From positions 434,001 through 498,000 of the forward strand of contig NZ_CP080523.1 of assembly GCF_024746795.1 (NCBI RefSeq): a stretch of DNA of 64,000 bases. Reading direction: 5' to 3'. The notes beneath the pieces were generated by a model that was not told the origin of the DNA, ran no database searches, and worked only from the letters and a program-made list of their open reading frames with translations. A program made the translations under genes and the position numbers. This DNA comes from Mesorhizobium sp. AR10. Lineage in GTDB: Bacteria > Pseudomonadota > Alphaproteobacteria > Rhizobiales > Rhizobiaceae. Below, in pieces: positions 27,367-36,950 of the stretch. Position 1 is the stretch's first letter; each line of letters starts with the position of its first letter.

Positions 27367-28272
27367 GAGGCTGTTTGGAAAATCGGATTTGAGGGGTTTC
27401 GTTTGCGCATGAAGTCTGATTCAGAGCGTGGATGTGGACCGAACAGAGCCGTGGCCGTGTTGCCAAGATCGCGCGTAAGACGAAGCGTTATCCGTGTGAT
27501 CTGACAGATGAGGAATGGGAGCGGATCGCGCCACTGATGCCGGTTCCTGGTCGGCGTGGGCGTCCCCGCGAGGTGGATTTTCGGGAGGTAATCAACGCGG
27601 TGCGCTATCTGGTGCGCTCAGGCTGTGGGTGGCGGATGTTGCCTATTCATTTTGGGCCGTGGCAGACGGTCTATAGCTGGTTCCGCGAGTTGGCACGGCG
27701 CTTCCTGTTTCAGACGATCCACGACGTGGAACTGATGCTCGACCGCGAGCGGCAGGGTCGCGAACCTTCACCCAGCGCTGGTGTGATTGATAGTCAGTCG
27801 ATCAAGGCACCCCATGCAAAAGCACGAGGCTACGACGCGGGTAAGAAGATCGTCGGGCGCAAGCGCCATATTGCGGTCGATACGGACGGACGGCTCCTGA
27901 TGGTCAACCTGACCACCGCTGACATCTCCGACAGCGCGGGTGCGCAGGCGATACTCGACGGCATCCGCAAACGCTGGCCGTGGGTCAAGCATCTCTTCGC
28001 CGACGGGGCCTATGACCGGCTCAAGCTGATGGATAAGGCCTGCTATCTCGACTTCATCGTCGAGATCATCCGCCGCTCCGACGACCAGAAAGGCTTCAAG
28101 GTTCTACCGCGTCGCTGGGTCGTCGAACGGACGTTCGGATGGATGATCCGGTGGCGACGCCTCGTGCGCGATTACGAGCAGCGCATCGATGTCTCGCAGG
28201 CCATGATCCTCGTCGCCATGGGCGGCATCATGCTACGCAGAAACGCCCATCCGTGATTTTCCAAACCGACTC
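27367..28272 (+). mobile_element. Intact IS5-family insertion sequence
   Basis: The element is 906 bp, with terminal repeats GAGGCTGTTTGGAAAATC on the left and the complement of GAGTCGGTTTGGAAAATC on the right. It is flanked by direct repeats TAA (27364-27366 and 28273-28275), a 3-bp TNA-type duplication as in the IS1031 subgroup. A 611-bp right-hand piece of the same element lies at 11124. Confidence 0.9.
27432..28256 (+). CDS. IS5-family transposase
   Basis: The 274-aa product has the N-terminal DUF4096-like domain ([32 protein letters not shown]) and the DDE domain with [28 protein letters not shown] and [13 protein letters not shown]. It is a single open frame, so the element is probably able to move. 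Confidence 0.88.
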   Translation: MWTEQSRGRVAKIARKTKRYPCDLTDEEWERIAPLMPVPGRRGRPREVDFREVINAVRYLVRSGCGWRMLPIHFGPWQTVYSWFRELARRFLFQTIHDVELMLDRERQGREPSPSAGVIDSQSIKAPHAKARGYDAGKKIVGRKRHIAVDTDGRLLMVNLTTADISDSAGAQAILDGIRKRWPWVKHLFADGAYDRLKLMDKACYLDFIVEIIRRSDDQKGFKVLPRRWVVERTFGWMIRWRRLVRDYEQRIDVSQAMILVAMGGIMLRRNAHP

Positions 28273-28480
28273 TAAATGCCATCAGGAGCGTTAAAAGCGG
28301 TGAGTGCATATTATAAGTGGCCTAAGCAAACCGAATCGTATGCTGATACGCGCTCGCAGTGCTGTCCATCGATAATGATGTCGACCACGGGCATGCCGAG
28401 CCCTTCACTTGCAGTCTGGGATCACCGCCCAGGCTGCTCGATCATAGAGCCACACCGCTCATAACCATTCAGATTTGATA

Positions 28481-29512
28481 ATGGCCAAACGTCCCACAAT
28501 TGTCGATCTTGCCCGCGAAGCCGGGGTCAGTGTTGCAACGGTCGATCGGGTTCTGAACGCCCGCCTTCCTGTGCGCGAGGAGACTGCGCGGCGCGTCCAC
28601 GAAGCAGCCCACGCGATCGGCTATCATGCTGCCGGTCTCATCACGCACCGCTTGAAGCGGCACCTGCCGCGCTACCGGCTGGGCTTCATCTTGAGAAACC
28701 CGGCCCAGCATTTCTACCAAGAGTTCGCGCGCGAGGTCGAGGCCTCGGTAAGTTTGTCCCAATCCTTCCACGGCATTCCGCTCATCGAATTTGCTCCGTC
28801 ACATTTGCCCGGGGATCTGATCCCGCTCCTTAAGAGCCTTGGGAACCGCTGCGACGCGATCGCCATGGTGGCGCCGGACCACCCGAAGATCACGGCAGCG
28901 GTCGAGGAGCTCAAGGCGAAAGGCATCCCGGTGTTCTCGCTGCTTTCTGACTTCGCCTGCGGGGTGCGCGAGGGTTACATCGGTCTTAATAATCGCAAAG
29001 TCGGGCGGACGGCCGCTTGGATGTTTTCCAAGGCCGCCAAACGGCCTGGGAAGGTGGCCGTGTTTGTTGGCAGCCACCGTTTCCAGGGGCATGAGCTCCG
29101 GGAGGTCGCCTTTCGTTCCTATTTCCGTGAGAACGCACCTACCTTCGAAGTGCTCGATACGCTCGTGAACCTGGAAGAGCGGCAGATCACTTACGAAGCC
29201 ATGCTGGATCTCATTCAGCGGGAACCTGAGCTCGTGGGCTTCTATATGGCCGGCGGAGGCATGGAGGGCGCTATCTCCGCGCTGCGCGAAGAGGGCAAAG
29301 GTGTGGATCTTGTCGCGATCGTGAATGAAATCACGCCCGAGACGCGGGCAGCGCTCGCAGATGAAATCGTCACCATGGCCGTCGCCACTCCACTGCGTCG
29401 GCTTTGCCAGGAGCTGATGTTACTCATAGACCGAGGCATCAAGACCGGCACCGCGGAAATGCCGGGCCAGACATTTCTGCCGTTCGACATCTATGTCCCG
29501 GAAAACATCTGA
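28481..29512 (+). CDS. fixV: LacI/GalR-family regulator FixV
   Basis: The 343-aa protein has an N-terminal LacI helix-turn-helix (TIVDLAREAGVSVATVDRVL, residues 5-24 or so) and a periplasmic-binding-like sugar-sensing domain to the end. In M. loti R7A a LacI/GalR regulator of this kind, FixV, encoded upstream of nifA2, activates nifA2, possibly in response to an inositol derivative. I assign the name by family and by context: nifA2 follows 5.5 kb downstream and a shared palindrome occurs at 29546 and 34802. The start ATG 28481 has only a weak ribosome-binding site. Confidence 0.75.
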   Translation: MAKRPTIVDLAREAGVSVATVDRVLNARLPVREETARRVHEAAHAIGYHAAGLITHRLKRHLPRYRLGFILRNPAQHFYQEFAREVEASVSLSQSFHGIPLIEFAPSHLPGDLIPLLKSLGNRCDAIAMVAPDHPKITAAVEELKAKGIPVFSLLSDFACGVREGYIGLNNRKVGRTAAWMFSKAAKRPGKVAVFVGSHRFQGHELREVAFRSYFRENAPTFEVLDTLVNLEERQITYEAMLDLIQREPELVGFYMAGGGMEGAISALREEGKGVDLVAIVNEITPETRAALADEIVTMAVATPLRRLCQELMLLIDRGIKTGTAEMPGQTFLPFDIYVPENI

Positions 29513-29545
29513 CATTGATGTGATTCTATCACGGAGCCCAAATTC

Positions 29546-29561
29546 CTTTCATAAATGCAAG
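29546..29561. promoter_or_regulatory. Candidate FixV operator, copy 1
   Basis: CTTTCA-TAAA-TGCAAG is a 16-bp palindrome with one mismatch, 33 bp after the fixV stop and upstream of the isomerase gene. TTGACT (29572-29577) follows after 10 bp. The same layout occurs upstream of nifA2 (34802). Confidence 0.5.
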
Positions 29562-29678
29562 GAACGCTCGATTGACTGGCTTGCTTCAATCAGGCTTGTG
29601 CATCGGCCTGCGCTGGGGGGCGCGGCATAAGCCAGACAGGCAAACTGGCGGCCGCACTTCTGAAAGGAAAGCCAAGCC

Positions 29679-30482
29679 ATGCGCCAGGTATCTCCCCGCT
29701 TTGCGGTCAACCACATGGCAGCGCCCCCTCTTGACGTCAGTGCATTTTTCGCGCTTGCGCGTGACCAGGGCCTAACCGATGTTCAAATCCGTGACCTTCA
29801 TTTCAGCAATCCTGTTGCATGCGCCATTCCTGCTGCGGACGTCCGGTCTGCCGCCACCGAAGCTGGCGTAACCATAATCTCGGTCAACGCCTTGCAGCGC
29901 TTCAACGACTGGACTCCCACGCGTCAGTCGGCGGCGATCAAGCTCGCCGACTATGCGGCGGCGTGCGGGGCCAAGACGGTCGTGCTGGAACCGGTCAACG
30001 ACGGCTCGTGGGCGTGCAATGGCGAGCGCCATGACAGTCTGCGCGTCGCTCTAAACGCGCTCAAGCCGATCCTCCAGCCGCGCGGTCTGATAGGTCTCAT
30101 CGAGCCGCTGGGCTTTCGCACCTGCTCGCTTCGATCAAAGAAGCAAGCGGCCGAGGCCATTGCCGCGGTTGACGGCCAGTCAGTGTTCCGCCTCGTGCAC
30201 GACACGTTCCACCACACCCTGGCCGGGGAGACGTTCTTGTTCTCCGAGCTTACCGGCCTGGTGCACATTTCAGGTGTGAATGACCCGACGTTCTGGATTT
30301 ACCCGGATCGCTTCCTTGGAGGTTCCGACAATGGCAGCCAGATCCAGGCGCTGCTTGATGGCGGCTATGAGGGACCCTTCTCGTTCGAGCTGATCGAGGT
30401 GGTCCGCACGCTGGACGATCTTGCAGGCGCACTTGCTGCCAGCATTGACTTCATTCAGCGCCGGCTATTGACGCCAGATTAA
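29679..30482 (+). CDS. Sugar phosphate isomerase/epimerase (MocC/IolE-like TIM barrel)
   Basis: The 267-aa protein belongs to the AP-endonuclease-2/xylose-isomerase-like TIM-barrel family; metal-binding segments include TVVLEPVNDG, GLIEPLGFR, VHDTFHHTLAGE and SFELIEVV. Relatives act in inositol and rhizopine catabolism (IolE, IolH, MocC). It lies 166 bp after fixV behind the candidate FixV operator, so it may make or remove the ligand that FixV senses; this is inference. The start has AAAGGAAAG upstream. Confidence 0.8.
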   Translation: MRQVSPRFAVNHMAAPPLDVSAFFALARDQGLTDVQIRDLHFSNPVACAIPAADVRSAATEAGVTIISVNALQRFNDWTPTRQSAAIKLADYAAACGAKTVVLEPVNDGSWACNGERHDSLRVALNALKPILQPRGLIGLIEPLGFRTCSLRSKKQAAEAIAAVDGQSVFRLVHDTFHHTLAGETFLFSELTGLVHISGVNDPTFWIYPDRFLGGSDNGSQIQALLDGGYEGPFSFELIEVVRTLDDLAGALAASIDFIQRRLLTPD

Positions 30483-30532
30483 GGAGTGGCAGGGGTACCA
30501 AATGTAAGTTCGCCTGGAAGCCTCCCGTGGTT

Positions 30533-31450
30533 TCAGAGCGGAGGAGCCATCCGAGATGCCTCCTGCATCATGATCTCCCGCATCCAGATGCTTGCCGGAT
30601 CGCTGTTGTGGAGTGACGGCCAACAGAGGGTCTCGGTGAATGCGGGAAGCGGCAGCGGAAGTTCGACGATCTGCAGGGGGAACGATTTTTCGAAATGCCT
30701 GACCAGCCGGGAGGGGATGGTCGCGATACGGGCCGTGCCGGACACCATCGGCGGGACCATGCTGAAGCCCTGCACGGCGACCTCGACACGTCTCTTGAGG
30801 CCATGTTCAAGCAAGAACCATTCCTCGATGGAGGGCTTCATTAGACGCCCGAACCTGACCGAGACGTGCCTCATCGACATGTATCTCTCGAACGTAAGCT
30901 GCCGTGGCAACTGCTTGTTGGTGCGACAGCCTACGCACACGAGCCTCTCCTCAAACAGTGCCACGCTTGAGTGCGCGCTCGACGTGAACAAATCCGGAAG
31001 AATTAGAAAATCGACGTCACCGCGCTGGAGAAGCTCATCGGGGCCGTCGTCGACAGGCAGCAATTCGAAGCTGACGCCGGGGGCTTCGCGCGCAACACGC
31101 TCAACGACTTTCTCAAAAAACACGAGCGTGGCGAAATCGGAAAGAATGATCCTGAAACGGCGGTCGGATTGAGCTGGGTGAAACGTATCCGAGGAAATAA
31201 TCGAGCACTGGATCTGCAGGAGAGCGTCGCGAACCGCGGGGGCAAGTGCTGCCGCACGCGGGGTCAGAAAACGTTCGCGGCCGCTCGTCGTAAACAGCTC
31301 ATCGCCGAAATAATCGCGCAGCCGGGCGACGGCCGCACTCATGGCCGGCTGGCTGAGGTTGATGCGGCGGGCCGCCGCCGAGAGATTGCGCTCCCCCAGC
31401 AGCGCGTCGAGCACAACGAGGAGATTTAGGTCAAGCCCTTTGAAACGCAT
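30533..31450 (-). CDS. nodD: NodD nodulation regulator, copy A
   Basis: The 305-aa LysR-family protein begins [18 protein letters not shown], the NodD signature, with the HTH in [21 protein letters not shown] and the flavonoid-sensing domain after residue 90. NodD binds nod boxes and switches on nod genes when legume flavonoids are present. A good nod box (31460) starts 10 bp upstream in divergent orientation, but no nod gene follows it. Copy B at 31978 is the same length and very similar, including the 3' flank, so a roughly 1-kb duplication occurred. It converges with the isomerase gene. Confidence 0.9.
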   Translation of the reverse strand: MRFKGLDLNLLVVLDALLGERNLSAAARRINLSQPAMSAAVARLRDYFGDELFTTSGRERFLTPRAAALAPAVRDALLQIQCSIISSDTFHPAQSDRRFRIILSDFATLVFFEKVVERVAREAPGVSFELLPVDDGPDELLQRGDVDFLILPDLFTSSAHSSVALFEERLVCVGCRTNKQLPRQLTFERYMSMRHVSVRFGRLMKPSIEEWFLLEHGLKRRVEVAVQGFSMVPPMVSGTARIATIPSRLVRHFEKSFPLQIVELPLPLPAFTETLCWPSLHNSDPASIWMREIMMQEASRMAPPL

Positions 31451-31459
31451 GTCTTTAGC

Positions 31460-31508
31460 TATCCATAGCGTGGATGCCGTTGATCGAAACAAACCATTTT
31501 ATCACTTT
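31460..31508 (+). promoter_or_regulatory. nod box, well conserved
   Basis: TATCCATAGCGTGGATG, then ATCGAAACAA and ATTTTATCAC, follow the 49-bp nod box consensus closely. It points rightward, divergent from nodD copy A, into sequence that has no nod gene. Confidence 0.75.
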
Positions 31509-31977
31509 TCCGAAATCTCGCATGGACAAAACACCTGACGCACCGATCACCCGCTGCTCTATCGCGTGACCTGTGCCTTATGACCAGCTCGAAAGAGAAA
31601 AATTTTCTATTTACTGCGAAGTGGGGTGGGGTTGTGCGGGGAGAATGGCTTGCAACTGGCTAAGCATGTCGAATCCGCCCTTTTCCAAAAAGCCTGCGCA
31701 GCGCGAGCGCGGAGGTTCACGCAATTGGCAGCGACTCACGTCCCTCATCATCGGAGCCTCCGCCGTAGCCCGGCCGGAACTCACTGCGGCTTCTATGATT
31801 GCTGGGCTCGGTCCGTCGGACAAGCTTGAGGCGAATTTTCGCGACGCGACGGTCTTCAGGAAAGGGGCGCTCCGACCCGCGGATCAGAGTCCGTCGTCTC
31901 TTCACTCCTGACAACGACGTGAGAGTGGGTGGCGTGACGCTGAGTAAATCCAGGAGCGCCTGGAGCCTCCCTTGGTT
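31509..31977. other. 469-bp spacer between the two nodD copies, no gene
   Basis: The nod box at 31460 points into this spacer. Only short unconvincing frames are present, the longest (31573-31911) without a family or ribosome-binding site. Confidence 0.5.
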
Positions 31978-32895
31978 TCACAGCGGAGCAGCCATCCGAG
32001 ATGCCTCCTGCATCATGATCTCCCGCATCCAGATGCTTGCCGGATCGCTGCTGTGGTGAGCCGGCCATTGGACGGCTTCGGTGAACGCGGGAAGCGGCAG
32101 CGGAAGTTCGACGATCCGCAAGGGGAACGTTTTTTTGAAATGCCTGACCAGCCGCAAGGGCATGGTCGCGATACGGGCCGTGCCGGACACCATCGGCGGG
32201 ATCATGCTGAAGCCATGCACGACGACCTCGACACGTCTTTTAATACCATGCTCAAGCAAAAACCATTCCTCAAAAGCCGGCTTCAGCATACGCCCGAACC
32301 TGACCGAGACGTGCCTCATCGACATGTATCTCTCGAATGTAAGCTGCCGTGGCAACTGCTTGTTGGTGGGACAGCCTACGCATACGAGTGTCTCATCGAA
32401 CAGCGCCACGCTTGGATGGGGGCTCGACATGAAGAAATCCGGAAGAATTAGAAAGTCCACGTCACCGCGCTGGAGAAGCTCGTCGGGGTTGTCGTCGAGA
32501 GGTAGCAATTCGAAGCTGACGGCGGGGGCTTCGCGTGCAACACGCTCCACGACTTTCTCAAAAAACACGAGCGTGGCGAAATCGGAAAGAATGATCCTGA
32601 AACGGCGGTCGGATTGAGCTGGGTGAAACGGATCCGAGGAGATAATCGAGCAATGGATGTGCAGGAGAGCGTCGCGGACGGCGGGGGCAAGTGCTGTCGC
32701 ACGCGGGGTCAGAAAACGTTCGCGGCCGCTTGTCGTAAACAGTTCATCGCCGAAATAATCGCGCAGCCGGGCGACGGCCGCACTCATGGCCGGCTGGCTG
32801 AGGTTGATGCGGCGGGCCGCCGCCGTGAGGCCGCGCTCCGCCAGCAGCGCGTCGAGCACAACGAGGAGATTTAGGTCAAGCCCTTTGAAACGCAT
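31978..32895 (-). CDS. nodD: NodD nodulation regulator, copy B
   Basis: The 305-aa product starts MRFKGLDLN and has the same length and domain order as copy A. Differences include [10 protein letters not shown] against [10 protein letters not shown], and scattered changes in the ligand domain ([11 protein letters not shown] against [11 protein letters not shown]). Both are intact, so the two may respond to different flavonoids. Its divergent nod box (32905) is worn and also lacks a downstream nod gene. Confidence 0.9.
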   Translation of the reverse strand: MRFKGLDLNLLVVLDALLAERGLTAAARRINLSQPAMSAAVARLRDYFGDELFTTSGRERFLTPRATALAPAVRDALLHIHCSIISSDPFHPAQSDRRFRIILSDFATLVFFEKVVERVAREAPAVSFELLPLDDNPDELLQRGDVDFLILPDFFMSSPHPSVALFDETLVCVGCPTNKQLPRQLTFERYMSMRHVSVRFGRMLKPAFEEWFLLEHGIKRRVEVVVHGFSMIPPMVSGTARIATMPLRLVRHFKKTFPLRIVELPLPLPAFTEAVQWPAHHSSDPASIWMREIMMQEASRMAAPL

Positions 32896-32904
32896 GTCTT
32901 CCGT

Positions 32905-32953
32905 TATCCACATGGCGGATATATTTCGGCGAAACAATCGCAGTTTTGCAGAA
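32905..32953 (+). promoter_or_regulatory. Degenerate nod box
   Basis: TATCCACATGGCGGAT and GGCGAAACAATCG keep the two conserved halves, but the 3' ATTTTACC part has changed to AGTTTTGC. It is divergent from nodD copy B; the IS256 element lies about 150 bp further on. Confidence 0.55.
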
Positions 32954-33097
32954 CGTCGCAAGCGCAACTTTCAAAAGCGCCCTAAACAAAACTTGATGTC
33001 TGCGTTGGCTGCGAGCACATTTATCTGACGTATGCCTTCCGGTTTAGGCCGAACAGCCGGGTCGCACGTCGGTTCCTGCTAAGCCCCTCGCTGATCT

Positions 33098-34524
33098 GGG
33101 GGATGTCCCGAAGCTTGTTGAACTTCGGCTGAGCGACGTTGCGCGATATCATGTTAGGCAGCCCTCGATGCCGGAGCAACGGGCTTTGCGGCGAGGCGCT
33201 GCTGATGGGCGATCAGCGCAGCGCCCAGGACCGGCAACTGCTTGTGAGCCTTGAGCTTGCGGAAGCCCTTGGTGGCCTCGATCATGCCGGCTGCGACCCA
33301 TCTGAGGGCCATCTTGCTATTGCGCCAGCGCTTCACGTTGCGCGTGACGCGGCGGATCGTGCCCATCATGTTCTCGGCAATGTTGGTGCAGGCGAGCGAG
33401 CGGCGAAGCTGCACGGGCAGCTTCGGCCGGACGACGGTGAGGATCTCGTCCAGTCCTTCCAGGATGCTGGCCGCGACGCCTGGCCGATCCTGGTCGAGCC
33501 GACGCGCGAGGTTTCGGATGAGCTTCGGCCTTGCCGGCGTCGTCGAGCTCCCAGGCTTGGCGCAGCACCCGGCGCGTCGAGGCGTGAAGCTGCTTGGGCA
33601 GCCTATCCATGATGTTGCGCGCCTTGTGAATCTGGCAGCGCTGGATCAGGCTGTCCTTGCCGAAAGTCGCGCGGATCGCCTTGGACAGCGCCTTGGCGCC
33701 GTCGACGATGAACAACCGCGCTACCGCCGGATCGAGCCCACGTTCTACGAGATTGTCCAGAAGCGCCTGAACGGTGGCGGCGTTCTCGGTCGCGCCCTCG
33801 ACCAGCGCGAGAGGATGCTTGCCGCCTTTGCCGTCAATGCCGATCGCGGCGACGAGCACGAGATCATCGCTCACATGCAGCCCGTCGATCTGGATGACCA
33901 GGAGGTCGAGATCAGACAGATCCGCGCTCATGAAGGCGTCGAGCTTCTCCGTCGACAAGGCCACGAAGCGTCGCGACACAGCCGATTTCGACACGCCGCT
34001 GCCATGACCCGCCGGCTCATCGCCTTCCGGAAGTCGCACCGCCCGTCCGAACCGCCGCGTCGAGACGTTGATCAGCATCAGGTTCATCGCCCAGCGGCCG
34101 AGCCAGTCCTCCGACATCGCGCGATCCCAGCTCGGCAGTGCCATCTCCCGCCCATCGAGGGTCCGGATCCGCGGACGCTCGACCGCGACCTTGCCGCCGT
34201 GAACCCGATCCGGCCGCGCGTCGAGCCCAAGCGGTGCGCCTCGCGCTCTTCAACCCGGCCGTGGCGCGGGCCGCAGGCTGCTTCGACGTCCGCCTCCATC
34301 ATCGCGCCCAGCGCCTCCATTCCGGCCGCAAGGCAGAGCCTCTCGAAGCTCTCCTGAACGTCGGCGAACGCTTCTTCCAAAGCTCCGCTCGCCGCAGCCG
34401 TCGGCAATGTGATATTCCTTTTCATCGCGTTGCTCTCCTCAGTGGAATCGACACCCCGAGCCTACAGGCTCGAGGCGACCAACGCCGCCCCTTCAGAATT
34501 TCAACAATGACCGGGACATCCCCC
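33098..34524 (-). mobile_element. IS256-family insertion sequence with broken transposase
   Basis: About 1,427 bp bounded by terminal repeats GGGGGATGTCCCG and CGGGACATCCCCC. The flanks share TGATCT (33092-33097 and 34525-34530), the target duplication. It separates the nodD duplication from the nifA2 control region. Confidence 0.8.
33154..34425 (-). pseudogene. IS256/mutator transposase, frameshifted
   Basis: Pieces in three frames restore a mutator-type transposase: the N-terminus (34425 to about 34170; EEAFADVQESFERLCLAAG), the central DDE region (34144 to about 33540; DLLVIQIDGLHVSDDLVLV, LFIVDGAKALSKAI) and the C-terminus (33414 to 33154; CTNIAENMMGTIRRVTRNV). At least two frameshifts separate them, so it is inactive. 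Confidence 0.8.
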
Positions 34525-34801
34525 TGATCTGCGCAAGCTATATCGCGTCAGCTCGATGTGTGCTTAGGCGCCTACTCAAGGAAACACGAAAAGTTACGAG
34601 GTCTTTCCATGCGCAGGGAGTGCGGTGGACGTTGTGCTTATCGTCAGCCTGCGCCTTCTACGAAGCCATTCGAAGCGGCCGTAGTGGGCCCGCGCGAGGC
34701 CGCAGGTCCGTAGCCTTGGCAGCGACGAGCACGGCCGTTACATCCACCTGCCACCTGCCCGAAAATTACATGATGGGATTCTCTCATGGGCGTCGAGTTT
34801 A

Positions 34802-34817
34802 CTTTCACAAATGAAAG
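34802..34817. promoter_or_regulatory. Candidate FixV operator upstream of nifA2, copy 2
   Basis: CTTTCA-CAAA-TGAAAG is a perfect-armed 16-bp palindrome, 170 bp before the nifA2 start. TTGACT (34827-34832) begins 9 bp later and could be a -35 element, which would put the palindrome in an activator position. The wider stretch (about 40 bp) resembles 29546 onward. Confidence 0.55.
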
Positions 34818-34986
34818 AAAGCTCGGTTGACTAGCTTCCCTCCTTCCCGTCTGTAGACCAAAGTATGGTTGCGCTCGGGAGGAGCCTGAAACGCGGCACG
34901 CCACTTAACGGGAGCGTCTACGCGCTGCGGCGTTGCAGGCCATATTGCGCGAGTGTTGCTTTTCGCGGCCCGAGATCGAGGATGAC

Positions 34987-36810
34987 ATGCTAGACTCAGA
35001 CAATGCTCGTGAATCCGAACAGAGTGCCGGGGAGACGCCGTCATGCTGCATATCGCTTCAGGACGCGAAAAGGGCTAGCTCAGAGCCCGAGACGAACAAC
35101 GCGGTCCCCATTGTGCCCTCGCAGGAGAGCACGCTTACCGGGATCTTCGAAATATCGAAAGCACTCACCGCCGACTCTCGGCTCGAAGTCGCGTTGGCCA
35201 AGGTCGTCGATCTTCTGCGGTCGTTTGTGCAGATGCGGCACGGCATGATCTCTCTCTTCGACGGTGATGGCGAACTGGACATTACCATAGGCGCCGGCTG
35301 GAGCGAGAGCTGCGATGAGCGCAGCCGGATGTACCTGCCGCGGAAGGCAATCGACCAGATTGTGACGACGGACACGCCCCTCTACGCCGAGAACATAGCG
35401 GTGCATTCGGCCTTCAGTGCCGCCGACACGGACGTGCTCGGGGTCTCCGACAACATGCCAGTGTCCTTCATCGGCGTTCCCATTCGCGTCGATGCGAATA
35501 TCGTGGGCACGCTGACCATCGACCGCATACTGGACAACAGGTCAAGATCTTGGCTCGATTACAACCTCCGTCTGCTACCCGCGATCGCCAACCTGGTTGG
35601 ACAGGCAGTGAAGTTGCATCGCTCATTCGCCTGCGACCGCGAGCAACCGATGGCGGAGAAGGAGCGGCTGCAAAGGCAATTCCGCGAGCTCAAGCATCCT
35701 GCGCGAGAGCGTAAGAAGGTTCACGTCAAGGGGATGATTGGCGACAGTCCGGCGCTACACGGTATGCTCGAGAAGGTCGCCGGGGTGGCCAAGGCGAAGA
35801 TTACGGTTCTGTTGCGAGGCGAATCCGGTACCGGGAAGGAGCTGGCCGCCAAGGCTATCCACGAGTTGTCGCCGCGCGCCAAGCGGCCCTTCATCAAGTT
35901 CAATTGCGCGGCGCTGACCGAGACAGTCCTGGAATCCGAATTGTTCGGTCATGAGAAGGGTGCATTCACAAGCGCGTTCAACTCGCGCAAGGGGCGCTTT
36001 GAGCTCGCCGACAAGGGGACGTTGTTCCTGGACGAGATCGGCGAGATCTCGCCCTCGTTCCAGGCAAAGCTCTTGCGCGTGCTGCAGGAGCAGGAGTTTG
36101 AGCGCGTCGGCGGCAACCAGACCATTAAAGTCGATGTTCGCATCATTGCCGCCACGAACAAGAACTTGGAAGAGGCAGTTGCCAGCAATGAGTTTCGTGA
36201 GGACCTCTATTACCGCATCAGTGTGGTTGACTTGCTGGTGCCGGCGCTACGCGAAAGGCGCAGTGATATTTCGCTCCTCGCAGCCGAGTTTCTCAGGAAT
36301 TTCAACGGTGAGAACGGCAGTATGCTGACCTTCGATCCCAGTGCGATTGAAGTGCTGATAAACTGTGATTTTCCCGGCAACATTCGCGAGCTCCAAAACT
36401 GCGTGAATCGGACAGCGGTGCTGGCCGCGGGACCATCAATCGGGAGAGACGACTTTGCATGCTACCAGGGCCAATGCTTCGCTGCGGCGCTGCATAAGGC
36501 CAAATCTGGCAAACTCGCGCTGCAACCCCGGCCGATCGTGCCGGTGCCAGTGGTTCCGGCCATACCGCCGGCTGCTGCCGGGAGTTCTGCCGCCGTCGCA
36601 GTCCCGCCTGAGACCGCAGGGGAGCCGCCGCTGGGCCCTGCCGGCGCAGTGCACTTAAATGGTGCGAGAACGACCGATGCCGAACGTGTCATCGCAGCGA
36701 TGGAAAGATGTGGCTGGGTCCAGGCGAAGGCGGCACGCCTGCTTGGACTGACGCCGCGCCAGATTGGTTACGTGCTGAGGAAATACGGCATCGAGATCAA
36801 GCGTCTGTGA
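34987..36810 (+). CDS. nifA2: Nitrogen fixation activator NifA, copy 2
   Basis: The 607-aa protein has a GAF domain (about 50-215), an AAA+ sigma54-activation domain (Walker A GESGTGKE at 278-285) and a C-terminal Fis-type HTH (WVQAKAARLLGLTPRQIGYVL). It has the oxygen-sensing cysteines of rhizobial NifA, including the CYQGQC pair after the AAA+ domain. The sigma54-contact loop reads GAFTSA (325-330) rather than GAFTGA. A proline- and alanine-rich linker lies between AAA+ and HTH. The start ATG 34987 has GAGG upstream. By position behind fixV it is the nifA2 type, which in M. loti R7A is the essential copy. Confidence 0.92.
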   Translation: MLDSDNARESEQSAGETPSCCISLQDAKRASSEPETNNAVPIVPSQESTLTGIFEISKALTADSRLEVALAKVVDLLRSFVQMRHGMISLFDGDGELDITIGAGWSESCDERSRMYLPRKAIDQIVTTDTPLYAENIAVHSAFSAADTDVLGVSDNMPVSFIGVPIRVDANIVGTLTIDRILDNRSRSWLDYNLRLLPAIANLVGQAVKLHRSFACDREQPMAEKERLQRQFRELKHPARERKKVHVKGMIGDSPALHGMLEKVAGVAKAKITVLLRGESGTGKELAAKAIHELSPRAKRPFIKFNCAALTETVLESELFGHEKGAFTSAFNSRKGRFELADKGTLFLDEIGEISPSFQAKLLRVLQEQEFERVGGNQTIKVDVRIIAATNKNLEEAVASNEFREDLYYRISVVDLLVPALRERRSDISLLAAEFLRNFNGENGSMLTFDPSAIEVLINCDFPGNIRELQNCVNRTAVLAAGPSIGRDDFACYQGQCFAAALHKAKSGKLALQPRPIVPVPVVPAIPPAAAGSSAAVAVPPETAGEPPLGPAGAVHLNGARTTDAERVIAAMERCGWVQAKAARLLGLTPRQIGYVLRKYGIEIKRL

Positions 36811-36950
36811 AAGGACGACTAAGCCAATAACCAAGACAATTCATGCGCTGGTGTTTCAGTGGGGCCATGCGCCAAATGGAAGAGGCAGGCGCCAACGAGA
36901 CCAAGAAATTCGCTTGGAGATCAATTGGTGTCGCAGCGCAGAAGTTTGCA

